This document shows positions 1-8,891 of a stretch of 64,000 bases of DNA, piece after piece. Position 1 is the stretch's first letter, and the number at the start of each line of letters is the position of its first letter. Location: the NCBI GenBank assembly GCA_001650895.1, contig LXYH01000021.1, positions 23,020 through 87,019 on the forward strand, written 5' to 3'. The translations under genes and the position numbers were made by a program. The notes below the pieces were generated by a model. It had not been told where the DNA came from, did no database searches, and saw only the letters and a list, made by a program, of their open reading frames with translations. The stretch comes from Rhodobacteraceae bacterium EhC02 (GTDB taxonomy: Bacteria > Pseudomonadota > Alphaproteobacteria > Rhodobacterales > Rhodobacteraceae).

Positions 1-222
1 CACCTGACGGTTCTGTTCGCGCGTGGCGGAACTCATGGTGCTGCGCGGCTGGCTGCTGCGCGTGGTCGTGCGCTGGCGATTCTTGTTCGCCTCGTTCACG
101 ATGACGCCGCCCAGGATGCCGCCGACGATGGCAGCCCCCAGGTTGTCGGCTGCGGATTGCGTGGCCGTGACAGAGAAACAGAGCGCGGCAACAAGACCGG
201 CCTTCATGCGATGACTCGTCAT
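1..222 (-). CDS. Secreted glycine-zipper / peptidoglycan-binding-type protein (partial, 3' end missing)
   Basis: The 5' part of a minus-strand gene that runs off the left edge; 74 codons are present. I chose the ATG at 222 because AGGGGG lies about 10 bases upstream; an in-frame ATG at 207 is the alternative. The N-terminus has a signal peptide ending near TQSAAD, then a glycine-rich hydrophobic stretch (GAAIVGGILGGVIVNEANKN), then an Arg/Thr/Ser-rich linker. From memory of Rhodobacteraceae proteins, this architecture usually precedes a PG_binding_1 domain, but that domain would lie outside the window, so the assignment is inference. The export signal is directly visible. Confidence 0.6.
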   Translation of the reverse strand, partial: MTSHRMKAGLVAALCFSVTATQSAADNLGAAIVGGILGGVIVNEANKNRQRTTTRSSQPRSTMSSATREQNRQV

Positions 223-353
223 TTCAATAATTCCCCCTGATGCTAAAATAATGTCAGAAGGGTACCTCAGGACGTGCGTTTCCCAAAGATGATATGCACC
301 CGATGCATACCATAAAGGGTAAAAGGCGATCTAAAGAGCAGGAAATTCTCTAA

Positions 354-1004
354 ATGGTAGAATGGATCACCACCCCGGGTTTCACGGATTACCGCGAAGC
401 CGAACAGCAGATGGAACGGCGCGCCGCCGCCATCGCGGCTGGCACCGCGCCTGAGTCGATCTGGCTGCTGGAACATGCGCCGCTTTACACGGCCGGAACC
501 AGCGCGCGGATCGAGGATCTGACCGACCCGGATCGCTTTCCCGTCCATCCCAGCAAGCGCGGCGGGCAATACACCTATCACGGCCCCGGTCAGCGGGTCA
601 TCTACGTGATGCTGGACGTGGGCCGGCGCGGTCATGACGTGCGCCGCTTCGTTCAGCAACTCGAGGCCTGGGTGATCCAGACACTGGCCGCTTTCGGCGT
701 CGAGGGGCATATCCGCGAGGGGCGCGTGGGCGTCTGGGTGGAACGCCCCGACAAGCCGCGCGGCCCGGATGGCGCCTTGGCCGAGGACAAGATCGCGGCC
801 ATCGGCATCCGCCTGCGCAAATGGATCAGCTTCCACGGGATATCGATCAACCTTGACCCGGAACTGGAGCATTTTTCCGGCATCGTGCCCTGCGGGATCA
901 CGCAGCATGGCGTCACCAGCCTGCGGGATCTGGGGCATGACGTGAGCATGGCCGAACTGGACGCAGCGCTCCAAAAGAGCTTCGGGACAATCTTCGGCGA
1001 ATAG
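354..1004 (+). CDS. lipB: Octanoyltransferase LipB
   Basis: Transfers octanoate from acyl carrier protein to the lipoyl domains of 2-oxoacid dehydrogenases, the first step of lipoate synthesis, in the cytoplasm. At 216 aa it is the usual family length. The signature [11 protein letters not shown] is at residues 70-80, the catalytic lysine in the KIAAIGI motif is Lys146, and the acyl-accepting cysteine in VPCGI is Cys180, so the enzyme looks intact. The ATG at 354 has AGGAAA about 9 bases upstream. It stands alone between a divergent secreted-protein gene and cycA; lipA is not in the window. Confidence 0.96.
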   Translation: MVEWITTPGFTDYREAEQQMERRAAAIAAGTAPESIWLLEHAPLYTAGTSARIEDLTDPDRFPVHPSKRGGQYTYHGPGQRVIYVMLDVGRRGHDVRRFVQQLEAWVIQTLAAFGVEGHIREGRVGVWVERPDKPRGPDGALAEDKIAAIGIRLRKWISFHGISINLDPELEHFSGIVPCGITQHGVTSLRDLGHDVSMAELDAALQKSFGTIFGE

Positions 1005-1111
1005 TCGCAGATGTCCCGCAAAGTTGAAATGACTGTTGCGTGCGTTAATTGTAGGCGTATCACTGGTGGCCGGAAAGACTCGACCACACACCAAACCCAA
1101 GAGGTCCGACG

Positions 1112-1534
1112 ATGAAATTCCTGATTACCGCTTCTGCCGCCCTGATGGTTCTGTCCGCACCTGCCTTTGCCGCAGGCGACGCTGCCAAGGGCGAGCGCGA
1201 GTTCAACAAGTGCAAGGCATGCCACATGATCCAGGCAGCCGACGGCACTGACATCGTGAAAGGCGGCAAGACCGGCCCGAACCTTTACGGCGTGATCGGC
1301 CGCGCCGCCGCCTCACAGGAAGGCTTCCGCTACGGCCCCAGCATTACAGCCGCTGGCGAAGCAGGCCTGGTCTGGGACGAAGAGAACCTGGCCACCTATG
1401 TGCAGGACCCCAAGGCATTCCTCGTGGAATTCACCGGCGACGCCAAGGCGCGCTCGGCCATGAGCTTCAAGCTGGCCAAGGGCGCCGAGGATGTGGCCGC
1501 CTATCTGGCATCGGTCGCCCCTGCGACCAACTGA
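1112..1534 (+). CDS. cycA: Periplasmic cytochrome c550/c2
   Basis: A 140-aa soluble class I cytochrome c that carries electrons between the bc1 complex and terminal oxidases in the periplasm. The signal peptide ends at AFA (residue 20). The heme motif CKACH is at residues 34-38 and the axial methionine is probably Met117 in the AMSFK segment. The region around the heme (EFNKCKACHMIQA) and the GGKTGPNLYG segment are very close to Paracoccus denitrificans c550. It lies directly upstream of ctaD, an electron-acceptor partner, but a strong terminator and a separate promoter lie between the two. Confidence 0.93.
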   Translation: MKFLITASAALMVLSAPAFAAGDAAKGEREFNKCKACHMIQAADGTDIVKGGKTGPNLYGVIGRAAASQEGFRYGPSITAAGEAGLVWDEENLATYVQDPKAFLVEFTGDAKARSAMSFKLAKGAEDVAAYLASVAPATN

Positions 1535-1573
1535 TCCGCATCGCGCGGACAGCCCGCGACACATTGTCAGGAA

Positions 1574-1606
1574 AGTCCGGCGCCACGCCGGGCTTTTTTG
1601 TTTTTT
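1574..1606 (+). terminator. Rho-independent terminator of cycA
   Basis: A 9-bp stem (1574-1582 with 1586-1594, including one G-T pair) around a 3-base loop, followed by a run of T residues broken by one G to 1606. It ends the cycA transcript 40 bases past the stop codon. Confidence 0.88.
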
Positions 1607-1637
1607 GTCAACTGCTTGCAACAAGTGTCGCGTCAGG

Positions 1638-1681
1638 CTGACAGTGCGGCAGGTGCGACAATATACATTGATTCAGATCAA
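1638..1681 (+). promoter_or_regulatory. Predicted ctaD promoter with a consensus FNR box over the start site
   Basis: A perfect FNR/FnrP-type palindrome, TTGATTCAGATCAA, occupies 1668-1681. A possible -35 CTGACA (1638-1643) and -10 TATACA (1662-1667) are separated by 18 bases, which would place the transcription start near 1674, in the middle of the box. That geometry predicts repression under low oxygen. The box is seen directly; the promoter elements and the direction of regulation are inferred. Confidence 0.65.
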
Positions 1682-1781
1682 ATTCGCGGATTGCCGTTGA
1701 CGCCAAGCCATTCTAAACAGGTCGAGAACGCCGCGCGGGGAGTCTTCTCCGCGCCAATACACCACTACAGGAGGCAACCGC

Positions 1782-3452
1782 ATGGCCGACGCAGCCATTC
1801 ACAGCCACGGACACGAGGACCAGCGCGGGTTCTTCACCCGTTGGTTCATGTCCACGAACCACAAGGATATCGGCATCCTTTACCTGATCACATCGGCTCT
1901 GGTCGGTCTGATCTCGGTCACCTTCACCATCTACATGCGGATGGAACTGATGGAGCCGGGTGTCCAGTATATGTGCCTTGAAGGCGCACGGTTCATTGCC
2001 TCTTCGGCAGAATGCACGCCCAACGGCCACCTCTGGAACGTGATGATCACCTATCACGGCGTCCTGATGATGTTCTTCGTCGTGATTCCCGCCCTCTTCG
2101 GCGGTTTCGGCAACTATTTCATGCCGCTGCAGATCGGTGCGCCGGACATGGCGTTCCCGCGCATGAACAACCTGTCCTTCTGGATGTATGTGGCCGGTAC
2201 GGCACTTGGCGTCGCCTCGCTGCTGGCGCCGGGCGGCAACGACCAGCTGGGTTCGGGCGTGGGCTGGGTGCTTTACCCGCCGCTGTCCACCAACGAAGGC
2301 GGCTTCTCGATGGATCTGGCGATCTTCGCTGTCCACGTGTCGGGCGCCTCGTCGATCCTTGGTGCGATCAACATGATCACCACCTTCCTGAACATGCGTG
2401 CCCCCGGCATGACCCTGTTCAAGGTGCCGCTGTTCGCCTGGTCGATCTTCGTGACATCCTGGCTGATCCTGCTGTCGCTGCCGGTTCTGGCTGGCGCCAT
2501 CACGATGCTGCTGACCGACCGCAACTTCGGCACGACCTTCTTCGATCCCGCAGGCGGTGGTGACCCGATTCTCTATCAGCACATCCTGTGGTTCTTCGGC
2601 CACCCCGAGGTCTACATCATCATCCTGCCGGGCTTCGGTATCATCAGCCACGTGATCGCCACCTTCTCGCGCAAGCCGGTGTTCGGTTACCTGCCGATGG
2701 TCTGGGCGATCATCGCGATCGGCGCACTGGGCTTTGTCGTCTGGGCGCACCACATGTACACCGTGGGCATGTCGCTGACGCAGCAGTCCTACTTCATGAT
2801 GGCCACCATGGTCATCGCGGTTCCCACCGGCGTGAAGGTGTTCAGCTGGATCGCCACGATGTGGGGCGGTTCGGTCAGCTTCGAAACCCCGATGCTCTGG
2901 GCTTTCGGCTTCCTGTTCCTGTTCACCGTTGGCGGCGTGACCGGCGTCGTTCTCAGCCAGGCCGGCGTGGATCGTGCCTACCATGACACCTACTATGTCG
3001 TGGCGCACTTCCACTACGTGATGTCGCTGGGTGCGGTCTTTGCGATCTTCGCCGGGGTATACTTCTACTTCGGCAAGATGACGGGCCGTCACTATCCCGA
3101 ATGGGCCGGCAAGCTGCACTTCTGGATGATGTTCCTGGGTTCGAACCTGACCTTCTTCCCGCAGCACTTCCTTGGCCGTCAGGGCATGCCCCGCCGCTAC
3201 ATCGACTATCCCGAGGCGTTCGCCGTCTGGAACTACTGGTCGTCCATCGGCGCGTTCATCTCCTTCGCATCGTTCCTGTTCTTCTTCGGCATCATCTTCT
3301 ACTCGCTGTTCCGTGGCGCGCGCGTCACCCAGAACAACTACTGGAACGAATATGCCGATACGCTGGAATGGACCCTGCCCAGCCCGCCGCCCGAGCATAC
3401 GTTCGAGCAGCTTCCCAAGCGCGAAGACTGGGACAAGGGCCACGCCCACTAA
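1782..3452 (+). CDS. ctaD: Cytochrome c oxidase (aa3-type) subunit I
   Basis: The heme-copper catalytic subunit that reduces oxygen to water and pumps protons in the inner membrane; 556 aa with 12 hydrophobic spans. Key residues are all present: heme a ligand His92 (YHG), CuB/tyrosine motif GHPEVY from residue 273 with His274, CuB pair His323-His324 ([10 protein letters not shown]), heme ligands His409 and His411 (AHFHYV), the D-channel residues around Asp122 and Asn130 and the K-channel lysine Lys352. AGGAGG at 1769-1774 sets the start. A stem-loop around 1733-1758 lies in the predicted leader. Subunits II and III and heme A synthase are not in the window, as is usual for the isolated ctaD genes of Paracoccus. 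Confidence 0.97.
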   Translation: MADAAIHSHGHEDQRGFFTRWFMSTNHKDIGILYLITSALVGLISVTFTIYMRMELMEPGVQYMCLEGARFIASSAECTPNGHLWNVMITYHGVLMMFFVVIPALFGGFGNYFMPLQIGAPDMAFPRMNNLSFWMYVAGTALGVASLLAPGGNDQLGSGVGWVLYPPLSTNEGGFSMDLAIFAVHVSGASSILGAINMITTFLNMRAPGMTLFKVPLFAWSIFVTSWLILLSLPVLAGAITMLLTDRNFGTTFFDPAGGGDPILYQHILWFFGHPEVYIIILPGFGIISHVIATFSRKPVFGYLPMVWAIIAIGALGFVVWAHHMYTVGMSLTQQSYFMMATMVIAVPTGVKVFSWIATMWGGSVSFETPMLWAFGFLFLFTVGGVTGVVLSQAGVDRAYHDTYYVVAHFHYVMSLGAVFAIFAGVYFYFGKMTGRHYPEWAGKLHFWMMFLGSNLTFFPQHFLGRQGMPRRYIDYPEAFAVWNYWSSIGAFISFASFLFFFGIIFYSLFRGARVTQNNYWNEYADTLEWTLPSPPPEHTFEQLPKREDWDKGHAH

Positions 3453-3475
3453 GGCACGGCACGACACGCATGACG

Positions 3476-3502
3476 AAGGGCTCCCGACTGGGGGCCCTTT
3501 TT
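3476..3502 (+). terminator. Rho-independent terminator of ctaD
   Basis: An 8-bp GC-rich stem (3478-3485 with 3490-3497, one G-T pair) around the loop GACT, followed by a run of five T residues; 24 bases after the ctaD stop codon. Confidence 0.85.
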
Positions 3503-3621
3503 CCTTGTTGCGCCACAAGGTCAGACAGGCCCAAGCGCGACATCGCGTACCGCGCACCGGGGCTTTACCCCCGGCGGTTTCGCGTTACCTTTGTGCCAAC
3601 AGAAGCTTAGAACGCCCGGAC

Positions 3622-4122
3622 ATGCCCTATACCTGGACCGACCCCCAAGACAGCCACCGCACCCTGACACTCTGGCCACACAGATCCCTGCCCCGGCGCG
3701 GGATGGCCGCGTTCATTCTGGCGACCTTCGTCATGATCCTGATGCCGCTCTTTGCCGTGATCGGCACAGCCGTGCTCTGGGGGTTGCTGCCCTTTCTGAT
3801 GGCGGCGATCGGGGCAGTCTGGTGGGGATTGGAGCGCAGCTATCGCGACGGCAATATCCTTGAGGAATTGACGCTGGATCCGGGCCATATCCACCTGACC
3901 CGGATCAACCCCAAGGGCGACCGGCAGGAATGGGATTGCAATTGCTACTGGGCGCGCGCCGAACTGCATCCACAGGGTGGGCCGGTGCCGAATTACGTGA
4001 CCCTGACGGGAAACGGCCGCACGGTCGAAATCGGCGCGTTCCTGTCCGAGGACGAGCGCAAAGACCTGTTCAATGAACTTTGCGAGGCATTGCGCCTCTA
4101 CAAGTCAGAGGCGCCGGCCTGA
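3622..4122 (+). CDS. DUF2244 family membrane protein
   Basis: A 166-aa protein with an N-terminal soluble stretch, two adjacent hydrophobic segments (about residues 35-72) and a C-terminal cytoplasmic-looking beta-rich region. The layout and the WDCNCYWARAEL segment fit DUF2244, a family of unknown function common in Rhodobacteraceae and often found near cytochrome oxidase genes. It follows ctaD by 170 bases, beyond the ctaD terminator, and probably has its own promoter. The start is the first ATG (3622); longer upstream reading in this frame is shadow of ctaD. Confidence 0.75.
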   Translation: MPYTWTDPQDSHRTLTLWPHRSLPRRGMAAFILATFVMILMPLFAVIGTAVLWGLLPFLMAAIGAVWWGLERSYRDGNILEELTLDPGHIHLTRINPKGDRQEWDCNCYWARAELHPQGGPVPNYVTLTGNGRTVEIGAFLSEDERKDLFNELCEALRLYKSEAPA

Positions 4123-4128
4123 CGGGCC

Positions 4129-4587
4129 TCAGCTCAGCCGTGTCTTGATCATCGGGCCGACGGCCCCGAAATCCATCTGGCCGGTATACTTGCCCTTCAG
4201 CTCGCCCATGACCTTTCCCATGTCGCGGATCGAGGTGGCACCGGTCGCGGCAATCGCGTCCGATACAGCTTCCTCGATCTCGGCCGCAGTCAGCTGCCGA
4301 GGCAGGAACTCTTCGATCACGGCAATCTCGGCCCGCTCGCGCTCGGCCAGATCGACACGCCCGCCTTCTTCATAGGCGCGCACGCTTTCCATGCGCTGCT
4401 TGGACATCTTGCCCAGGATCGCCAGAACTTCGGCATCGCCGACGCCGGTGGAATCGGTATCACCCCGCGCCGCGATATCACGGTCCTTGATGGCGGCATT
4501 GATCAGTCGCAGCGTGGACAGACGGTCAGCCGCCTTGTCCTTCATGGCTTGTTTGAGGGCCGCGTTGACCCTGTCGCGCATATCCAT
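4129..4587 (-). CDS. GatB/YqeY domain protein
   Basis: A 152-aa protein of the YqeY family, which resembles the C-terminal helical domain of the amidotransferase subunit GatB and is thought to act on tRNA; its exact role is not established. The family features are visible: an opening helix (RVNAALKQAMK), the EFLPRQLTAAEIE segment and the GKVMGELK...GAVGPMIK end. I chose ATG 4587 because AGGGA lies 9 bases upstream; two other in-frame ATGs (4596 and 4581) are close. It converges with the DUF2244 gene and is divergent from carA. Confidence 0.85.
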   Translation of the reverse strand: MDMRDRVNAALKQAMKDKAADRLSTLRLINAAIKDRDIAARGDTDSTGVGDAEVLAILGKMSKQRMESVRAYEEGGRVDLAERERAEIAVIEEFLPRQLTAAEIEEAVSDAIAATGATSIRDMGKVMGELKGKYTGQMDFGAVGPMIKTRLS

Positions 4588-4873
4588 TCTGCTCATCCCT
4601 GGCATTGTCACAGACGAGACACATAGTATGTCCCGATCAGAGGGGCAACAGCCATGCCCTTTTGCACTGTCCCGTTTTCCTGCTGGCCGCGGATGACTTT
4701 GCGGCAGGCCGGGCTTGACCATCACGGGTGCTGCCCGTAAACCTCCGCCAATTTGCCCGTGCCCCGCATGGGCGGGTCGGACGGGGCTGCGGCCCTGCAC
4801 CCGGTGCCGCCCGATACCGCGCGCATGGTGCAACCGCTGCCCATAGCCGTTTAGCCGAACCGGAGACACCCAG

Positions 4874-6043
4874 ATGCCCCAGACCAACGCCCCCCGCCCC
4901 ACGGCCTGCCTTGCGCTTGCAGACGGGACGCTGTTCTACGGCCGCGGCTTCGGCGCCACGGGCGAGACGCAAGCGGAACTGTGCTTCAACACCGCGATGA
5001 CCGGCTACCAGGAAATCATGACCGATCCGTCCTACGCGGGCCAGGTGGTGACCTTCACATTCCCCCATGTCGGCAATGTCGGCGTGAACCCCGACGATGA
5101 CGAAACCGCCGATCCGGTGGCCGCCGGCATGGTCGTGAAGTGGGATCCGACAGAGCCCAGCAACTGGCGCGCCGCCGAACATCTGACGACATGGCTGGAA
5201 AAGCGCGGCCGCATCGCGATCGGTGGCGTGGATACCCGCCGCCTGACCCGCGCGATCCGGCAGCAGGGCGCGCCGCATGTGGCGCTGGCCCATAACCCCG
5301 ATGGCGTCTTCGACATCGAGGCGCTGGTCGCGCGCGCGCGCGCCTTTCCCGGCCTCAAGGGGCTGGATCTTGCCAAGGACGTGACCTGCGCCCAGTCCTA
5401 TCGCTGGGACGAGATGCGCTGGGCCTGGCCTGAAGGCTACGCCCGCCTTGCGGACCCGAAATTCAAGGTCGTGGCCGTGGATTACGGCGCCAAGCGCAAC
5501 ATCCTGCGGTGCCTGGCTTCGGTCGGCTGCGATGTGACCGTGCTGCCCGCCACCGCGACCGCGGAAGAGGTCATGGCCCATGATCCCGACGGCGTGTTCC
5601 TGTCCAATGGTCCGGGCGATCCGGCCGCGACCGGGGCCTATGCCGTACCGATGATCCAGGGCGTTCTGAAGCATGACGTGCCGGTCTTCGGCATTTGCCT
5701 GGGTCATCAGATGCTGGCACTGGCCCTGGGGGCAGAGACCATCAAGATGAACCACGGCCATCACGGCGCGAACCACCCGGTCAAGGACCTTGAGACCGGC
5801 AAGGTGGAAATCACCTCGATGAACCACGGTTTCGCGGTGGACAGCCAGACCCTGCCCAAGGGCGTGCTGGAAACACATGTCTCGCTTTTCGACGGATCGA
5901 ACTGCGGGATCCGCATGGCCGACCGTCCGGTCTTTTCGGTGCAATACCACCCCGAGGCCAGCCCCGGACCGCAGGACAGCTTCTACCTGTTCGAACGTTT
6001 TGCGGCCCATATGGCGGAACGTGCGGAAAACAGCGTCGCTTAA
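4874..6043 (+). CDS. carA: Carbamoyl-phosphate synthase small chain
   Basis: The glutaminase subunit that supplies ammonia to CarB for arginine and pyrimidine synthesis. At 389 aa it has the N-terminal small-chain domain (GRGFGATGETQAELCFNTAM) and a C-terminal class I glutamine amidotransferase domain with nucleophile Cys275 (FGICLGHQ) and the His359/Glu361 pair (HPEASPGP). carB is not in the window, so the two genes are unlinked here. The 286 bases upstream are GC-rich and show no clear attenuator or leader peptide. Confidence 0.96.
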   Translation: MPQTNAPRPTACLALADGTLFYGRGFGATGETQAELCFNTAMTGYQEIMTDPSYAGQVVTFTFPHVGNVGVNPDDDETADPVAAGMVVKWDPTEPSNWRAAEHLTTWLEKRGRIAIGGVDTRRLTRAIRQQGAPHVALAHNPDGVFDIEALVARARAFPGLKGLDLAKDVTCAQSYRWDEMRWAWPEGYARLADPKFKVVAVDYGAKRNILRCLASVGCDVTVLPATATAEEVMAHDPDGVFLSNGPGDPAATGAYAVPMIQGVLKHDVPVFGICLGHQMLALALGAETIKMNHGHHGANHPVKDLETGKVEITSMNHGFAVDSQTLPKGVLETHVSLFDGSNCGIRMADRPVFSVQYHPEASPGPQDSFYLFERFAAHMAERAENSVA

Positions 6044-6139
6044 TCACCTGTTAAGTCAGCATTAACCAATAGTTGCGATCCTTTACCCAGAAACACGGGC
6101 CATCGGTGCCCGTGAAACGCTTGGCTTTGGGGAAAGCGC

Positions 6140-8152
6140 ATGTTGTTCTGGACCAGCGGGGGAACGCCACCCACGGCACAGGGGCCTGTGCCGCGCGACG
6201 AAATGCTGCGCACGGTCACCAGACCTGCCGGCGCATCCGGCGCGCCGCGCACCCGCGTGCGGCCAGACCTTGCCCGTTATCTTGTCGACCGCAAACTGGT
6301 CAGCGTGGGGCAGATGCTTGGCGTCAGGGCGCAGATGCGCCGCGACTGCAGCAGCCTGTCCACCATCGCCCTGAACGAGGGCTGGCTGACGGCCGATGAC
6401 CTGCTGCGCGCGCGCGCCGATTGCTTCAGCCTCAGGATTGTCGACCTTGCGGATCAACCGCCGGACCCGGCGCTGGCCCGCGCGCTTGATCCGGCGACCT
6501 GCCTGCGCCTGGGCCTGATGCCATGGCGCGAGACCGAGGATGGCACGCTGCTGATCGCGACCGCCCGCCCCGAGGATTTCGCCGATCAGGCGCCCGAACT
6601 GCCGGCCCCGTTTCACCGTGCCCGTCCGGTTCTGGTCGATCCCGCCGATCTCGAGGGGGCAATCGCGCGCCAATGGCGGGACGAGATGGCGCAAGCCGCC
6701 CTGACACGCGTGCCCGCCCATGAAAGCTGTCGCGGCTGGGCGGCGCCCTCGATCTGGCGCAAACTGGCGCTGGCAGGCGGCGCGCTGACCCTGCTGGCGC
6801 TGGTCTTGGCCTATCCGGTCGCGGTCTTCGCGGTGCTGGCGGGCTGGGCGGTGGCGACGCTGGGGGTGGCAGCCTTGCACCGGGGCGCGGCCGTCATGGC
6901 GTTTCTGTTCGCCCGCCCCCCCGTACAGGCGGCGCAGCATCACCCCGCGCTGCCCGGTCCCGCGATGCAGGCCCGGTCGCTCACGCCGTTCCGCCGCCCG
7001 GTCGTCTCGATCCTTGTGCCGCTCTACCGCGAGCCCGAAGTCGCGGACATCCTGATCCAGCGGCTGGAAAAGCTGCGCTATCCAAGGGCCTTGCTGGATG
7101 TTCTTCTGATCCTCGAGGAAGATGACACCGTGACATCCTCGGCTTTGGCGCGGGTCACGCTGCCGCCCTGGATGCGCGTCATCCCGGTCCCGGACGGGCG
7201 CCCCCGCACGAAACCGCGCGCGATGAATTACGCACTGGATTTCGCGCGCGGTCAGATCATCGGGATCTACGACGCCGAAGATGCGCCCGATCCCGACCAG
7301 ATCGACCAGGTCGTCGCCCGCTTTGCGACGGCCCCCCCCGATCTGGTCTGTCTGCAGGGGGTGCTTGATTACTACAACCCGCGCCAGAACTGGCTGGCGC
7401 GCTGCTTTACCATCGAATACGCGGCCTGGTTCCGGGTGATGATGCCGGGGATGCAGCGTCTGGGCTTTGCGATCCCGCTGGGGGGCACGACCCTGTTTTT
7501 TCGGCGCGACGCGCTGCAGGCCCTGGGCGGCTGGGACGCCCATAACGTGACCGAGGACGCGGATCTGGGGTTTCGGCTGGCCCGGCACGGTTTTCGCACC
7601 GAAATGATCGCCACCAGCACGGGCGAAGAGGCGAATTGCCACCCCCTGCCCTGGGTCAAGCAACGTTCGCGCTGGCTCAAGGGTTACATGGTCACCTATC
7701 TGGTGCATATGCGCGCGCCGCTGCTGTTGCTACGGCAACTGGGGCCCTGGCGATTCCTGGGATACCAGACCCATTTCATCACGGCGCTATCGCAATTCCT
7801 GCTGGCGCCGGTACTGTGGTCTTTCTGGCTTGTGCTGATGGGACTGCCGCATCCGCTGGACGGGCTGATCCCCGAGGGGCCGCTGATCGCGATGGCGCGG
7901 CTTTTCCTGCTGGTCGAGATCCTGACCATCGCAACCGGGCTTCTGGCGGTGTCAGGTCCGGCGCATCGGCACCTTCTGTTCTGGGTGCCGACGCTGCATT
8001 TCTATTTTCCGCTGGGGGTGCTGGCGGTCTACAAGGCGCTCTACGAGCTGATCTTTGCGCCCTTTTTCTGGGACAAGACCGCGCACGGCCATTCCCTGCT
8101 GAGCCGTCCCCGGCACGGCCTGCTGGCGCGGGCCTTCACTCGACGCTCTTGA
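6140..8152 (+). CDS. Glycosyltransferase family 2 with N-terminal MshEN/GspE-like domain
   Basis: A 670-aa membrane enzyme. Residues about 40-180 look like the MshEN/type II secretion ATPase N-terminal fold (LARYLVDRKLVSVGQM, then LNEGWLTADDLLRARAD), which in some proteins binds cyclic di-GMP. Two hydrophobic segments follow (about 210-250). Residues about 285-520 are a processive GT-A domain with the sugar-nucleotide motif YDAEDAPDP (Asp378-Asp381), TEDADLG near 471 and QRSRWLKGY from 508. Four or so membrane spans finish the protein. It probably makes or exports a beta-linked polysaccharide, but the product cannot be named. It stands alone; its end overlaps the convergent GntR gene by 17 bases. 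Confidence 0.85.
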   Translation: MLFWTSGGTPPTAQGPVPRDEMLRTVTRPAGASGAPRTRVRPDLARYLVDRKLVSVGQMLGVRAQMRRDCSSLSTIALNEGWLTADDLLRARADCFSLRIVDLADQPPDPALARALDPATCLRLGLMPWRETEDGTLLIATARPEDFADQAPELPAPFHRARPVLVDPADLEGAIARQWRDEMAQAALTRVPAHESCRGWAAPSIWRKLALAGGALTLLALVLAYPVAVFAVLAGWAVATLGVAALHRGAAVMAFLFARPPVQAAQHHPALPGPAMQARSLTPFRRPVVSILVPLYREPEVADILIQRLEKLRYPRALLDVLLILEEDDTVTSSALARVTLPPWMRVIPVPDGRPRTKPRAMNYALDFARGQIIGIYDAEDAPDPDQIDQVVARFATAPPDLVCLQGVLDYYNPRQNWLARCFTIEYAAWFRVMMPGMQRLGFAIPLGGTTLFFRRDALQALGGWDAHNVTEDADLGFRLARHGFRTEMIATSTGEEANCHPLPWVKQRSRWLKGYMVTYLVHMRAPLLLLRQLGPWRFLGYQTHFITALSQFLLAPVLWSFWLVLMGLPHPLDGLIPEGPLIAMARLFLLVEILTIATGLLAVSGPAHRHLLFWVPTLHFYFPLGVLAVYKALYELIFAPFFWDKTAHGHSLLSRPRHGLLARAFTRRS

Positions 8153-8789
8153 GGGTCCCGCTGTCCAGCTTGAGCCGCGTGACGAATGCCTTGGAGATGT
8201 GATCCCTCAGCGCCTGGTAGGCGGCCATTTCATCGCGGTTCTCGATCGCGGTCACGATGGCGCTGTGTTCGGCCAGGGCCACTTCGCCGCGCCCCTCCGC
8301 CGCAAGCGAGGTGGTGGCCATCAGGGCCATCGACCGATGCACAAGATCAAGCTGCTGCACAAGGTAGCGGTTATGCGAGGCAAGGTGGATCTGCTTGTGA
8401 AACCGCCGGTTCGCGCGGGCCAGCCCCTTGGGATTGCCCAGAAGCGCCTGATCGGCCTCGACCATGTCGCGCAGCACCCGCGCCTCTTCGGCAGTGGCGT
8501 GACGGGCGGCAAGGCGCGCGGCCAGCCCCTCCAGTTCGGCGCGCACCACGTAAAGCTCGCTCAGCTGGTTGTGATCCAGTGAGGCCACGATCAGGCTGCG
8601 CCCGTCCCGCGTCAGCAGGGACTGCGTCTCCAGACGCTGCAAGGCTTCGCGGATGGGGGTGCGCGAGACGCCGAAGCGTTCGGCCAGTTCGCTTTCCACC
8701 AGACGGTCGCCGGGGCGGTAGATACCGGTGTCGATCGCTTCCAGGATCAGGGTATAGGCGTCTTTCTGCACCGGTTTGAGGTCCTTCAT
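8136..8789 (-). CDS. GntR-family transcriptional regulator (FCD subfamily)
   Basis: A 217-aa repressor-type protein: winged helix at residues 1-70 (GDRLVESELAERFGVSRTPI is the recognition region) and an all-helical FCD ligand domain with the metal-site residues expected in RANRRFHKQIH and the later AEHSAIVTAIENRD segment. I chose ATG 8789 because AAGGAG (8799-8804) sits 9 bases upstream; the ATG at 8810 lies before that site. The FadR/FCD family usually senses organic acids. The divergent HAD gene at 8892 is the only obvious neighbour it might control, and the target is unknown. Confidence 0.88.
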   Translation of the reverse strand: MKDLKPVQKDAYTLILEAIDTGIYRPGDRLVESELAERFGVSRTPIREALQRLETQSLLTRDGRSLIVASLDHNQLSELYVVRAELEGLAARLAARHATAEEARVLRDMVEADQALLGNPKGLARANRRFHKQIHLASHNRYLVQQLDLVHRSMALMATTSLAAEGRGEVALAEHSAIVTAIENRDEMAAYQALRDHISKAFVTRLKLDSGTLKSVE

Positions 8790-8891
8790 CGGTGGCGTCT
8801 CCTTGTTCATCGCGTCAGACTATCGCCGCCCCGCCCCATCAGGCAAGGCGCAACTGTTGCAGCCGCCCCGACTGCGCGATAGCGTCGCGCC

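Noticed and set aside
1733..1758. Stem-loop in the ctaD leader considered as a riboswitch
   Set aside because: Simple imperfect hairpin with a bulge; no conserved aptamer blocks, and it lies just before a strong ribosome-binding site.
1713..3557. A 614-codon open frame antisense to ctaD
   Set aside because: Complement of an unmistakable oxidase gene; Asp/Arg/His-rich with no domain.
4588..4873. Region before carA considered for a pyrimidine or arginine attenuator
   Set aside because: No hairpin followed by a T run, no leader peptide with a good start signal.
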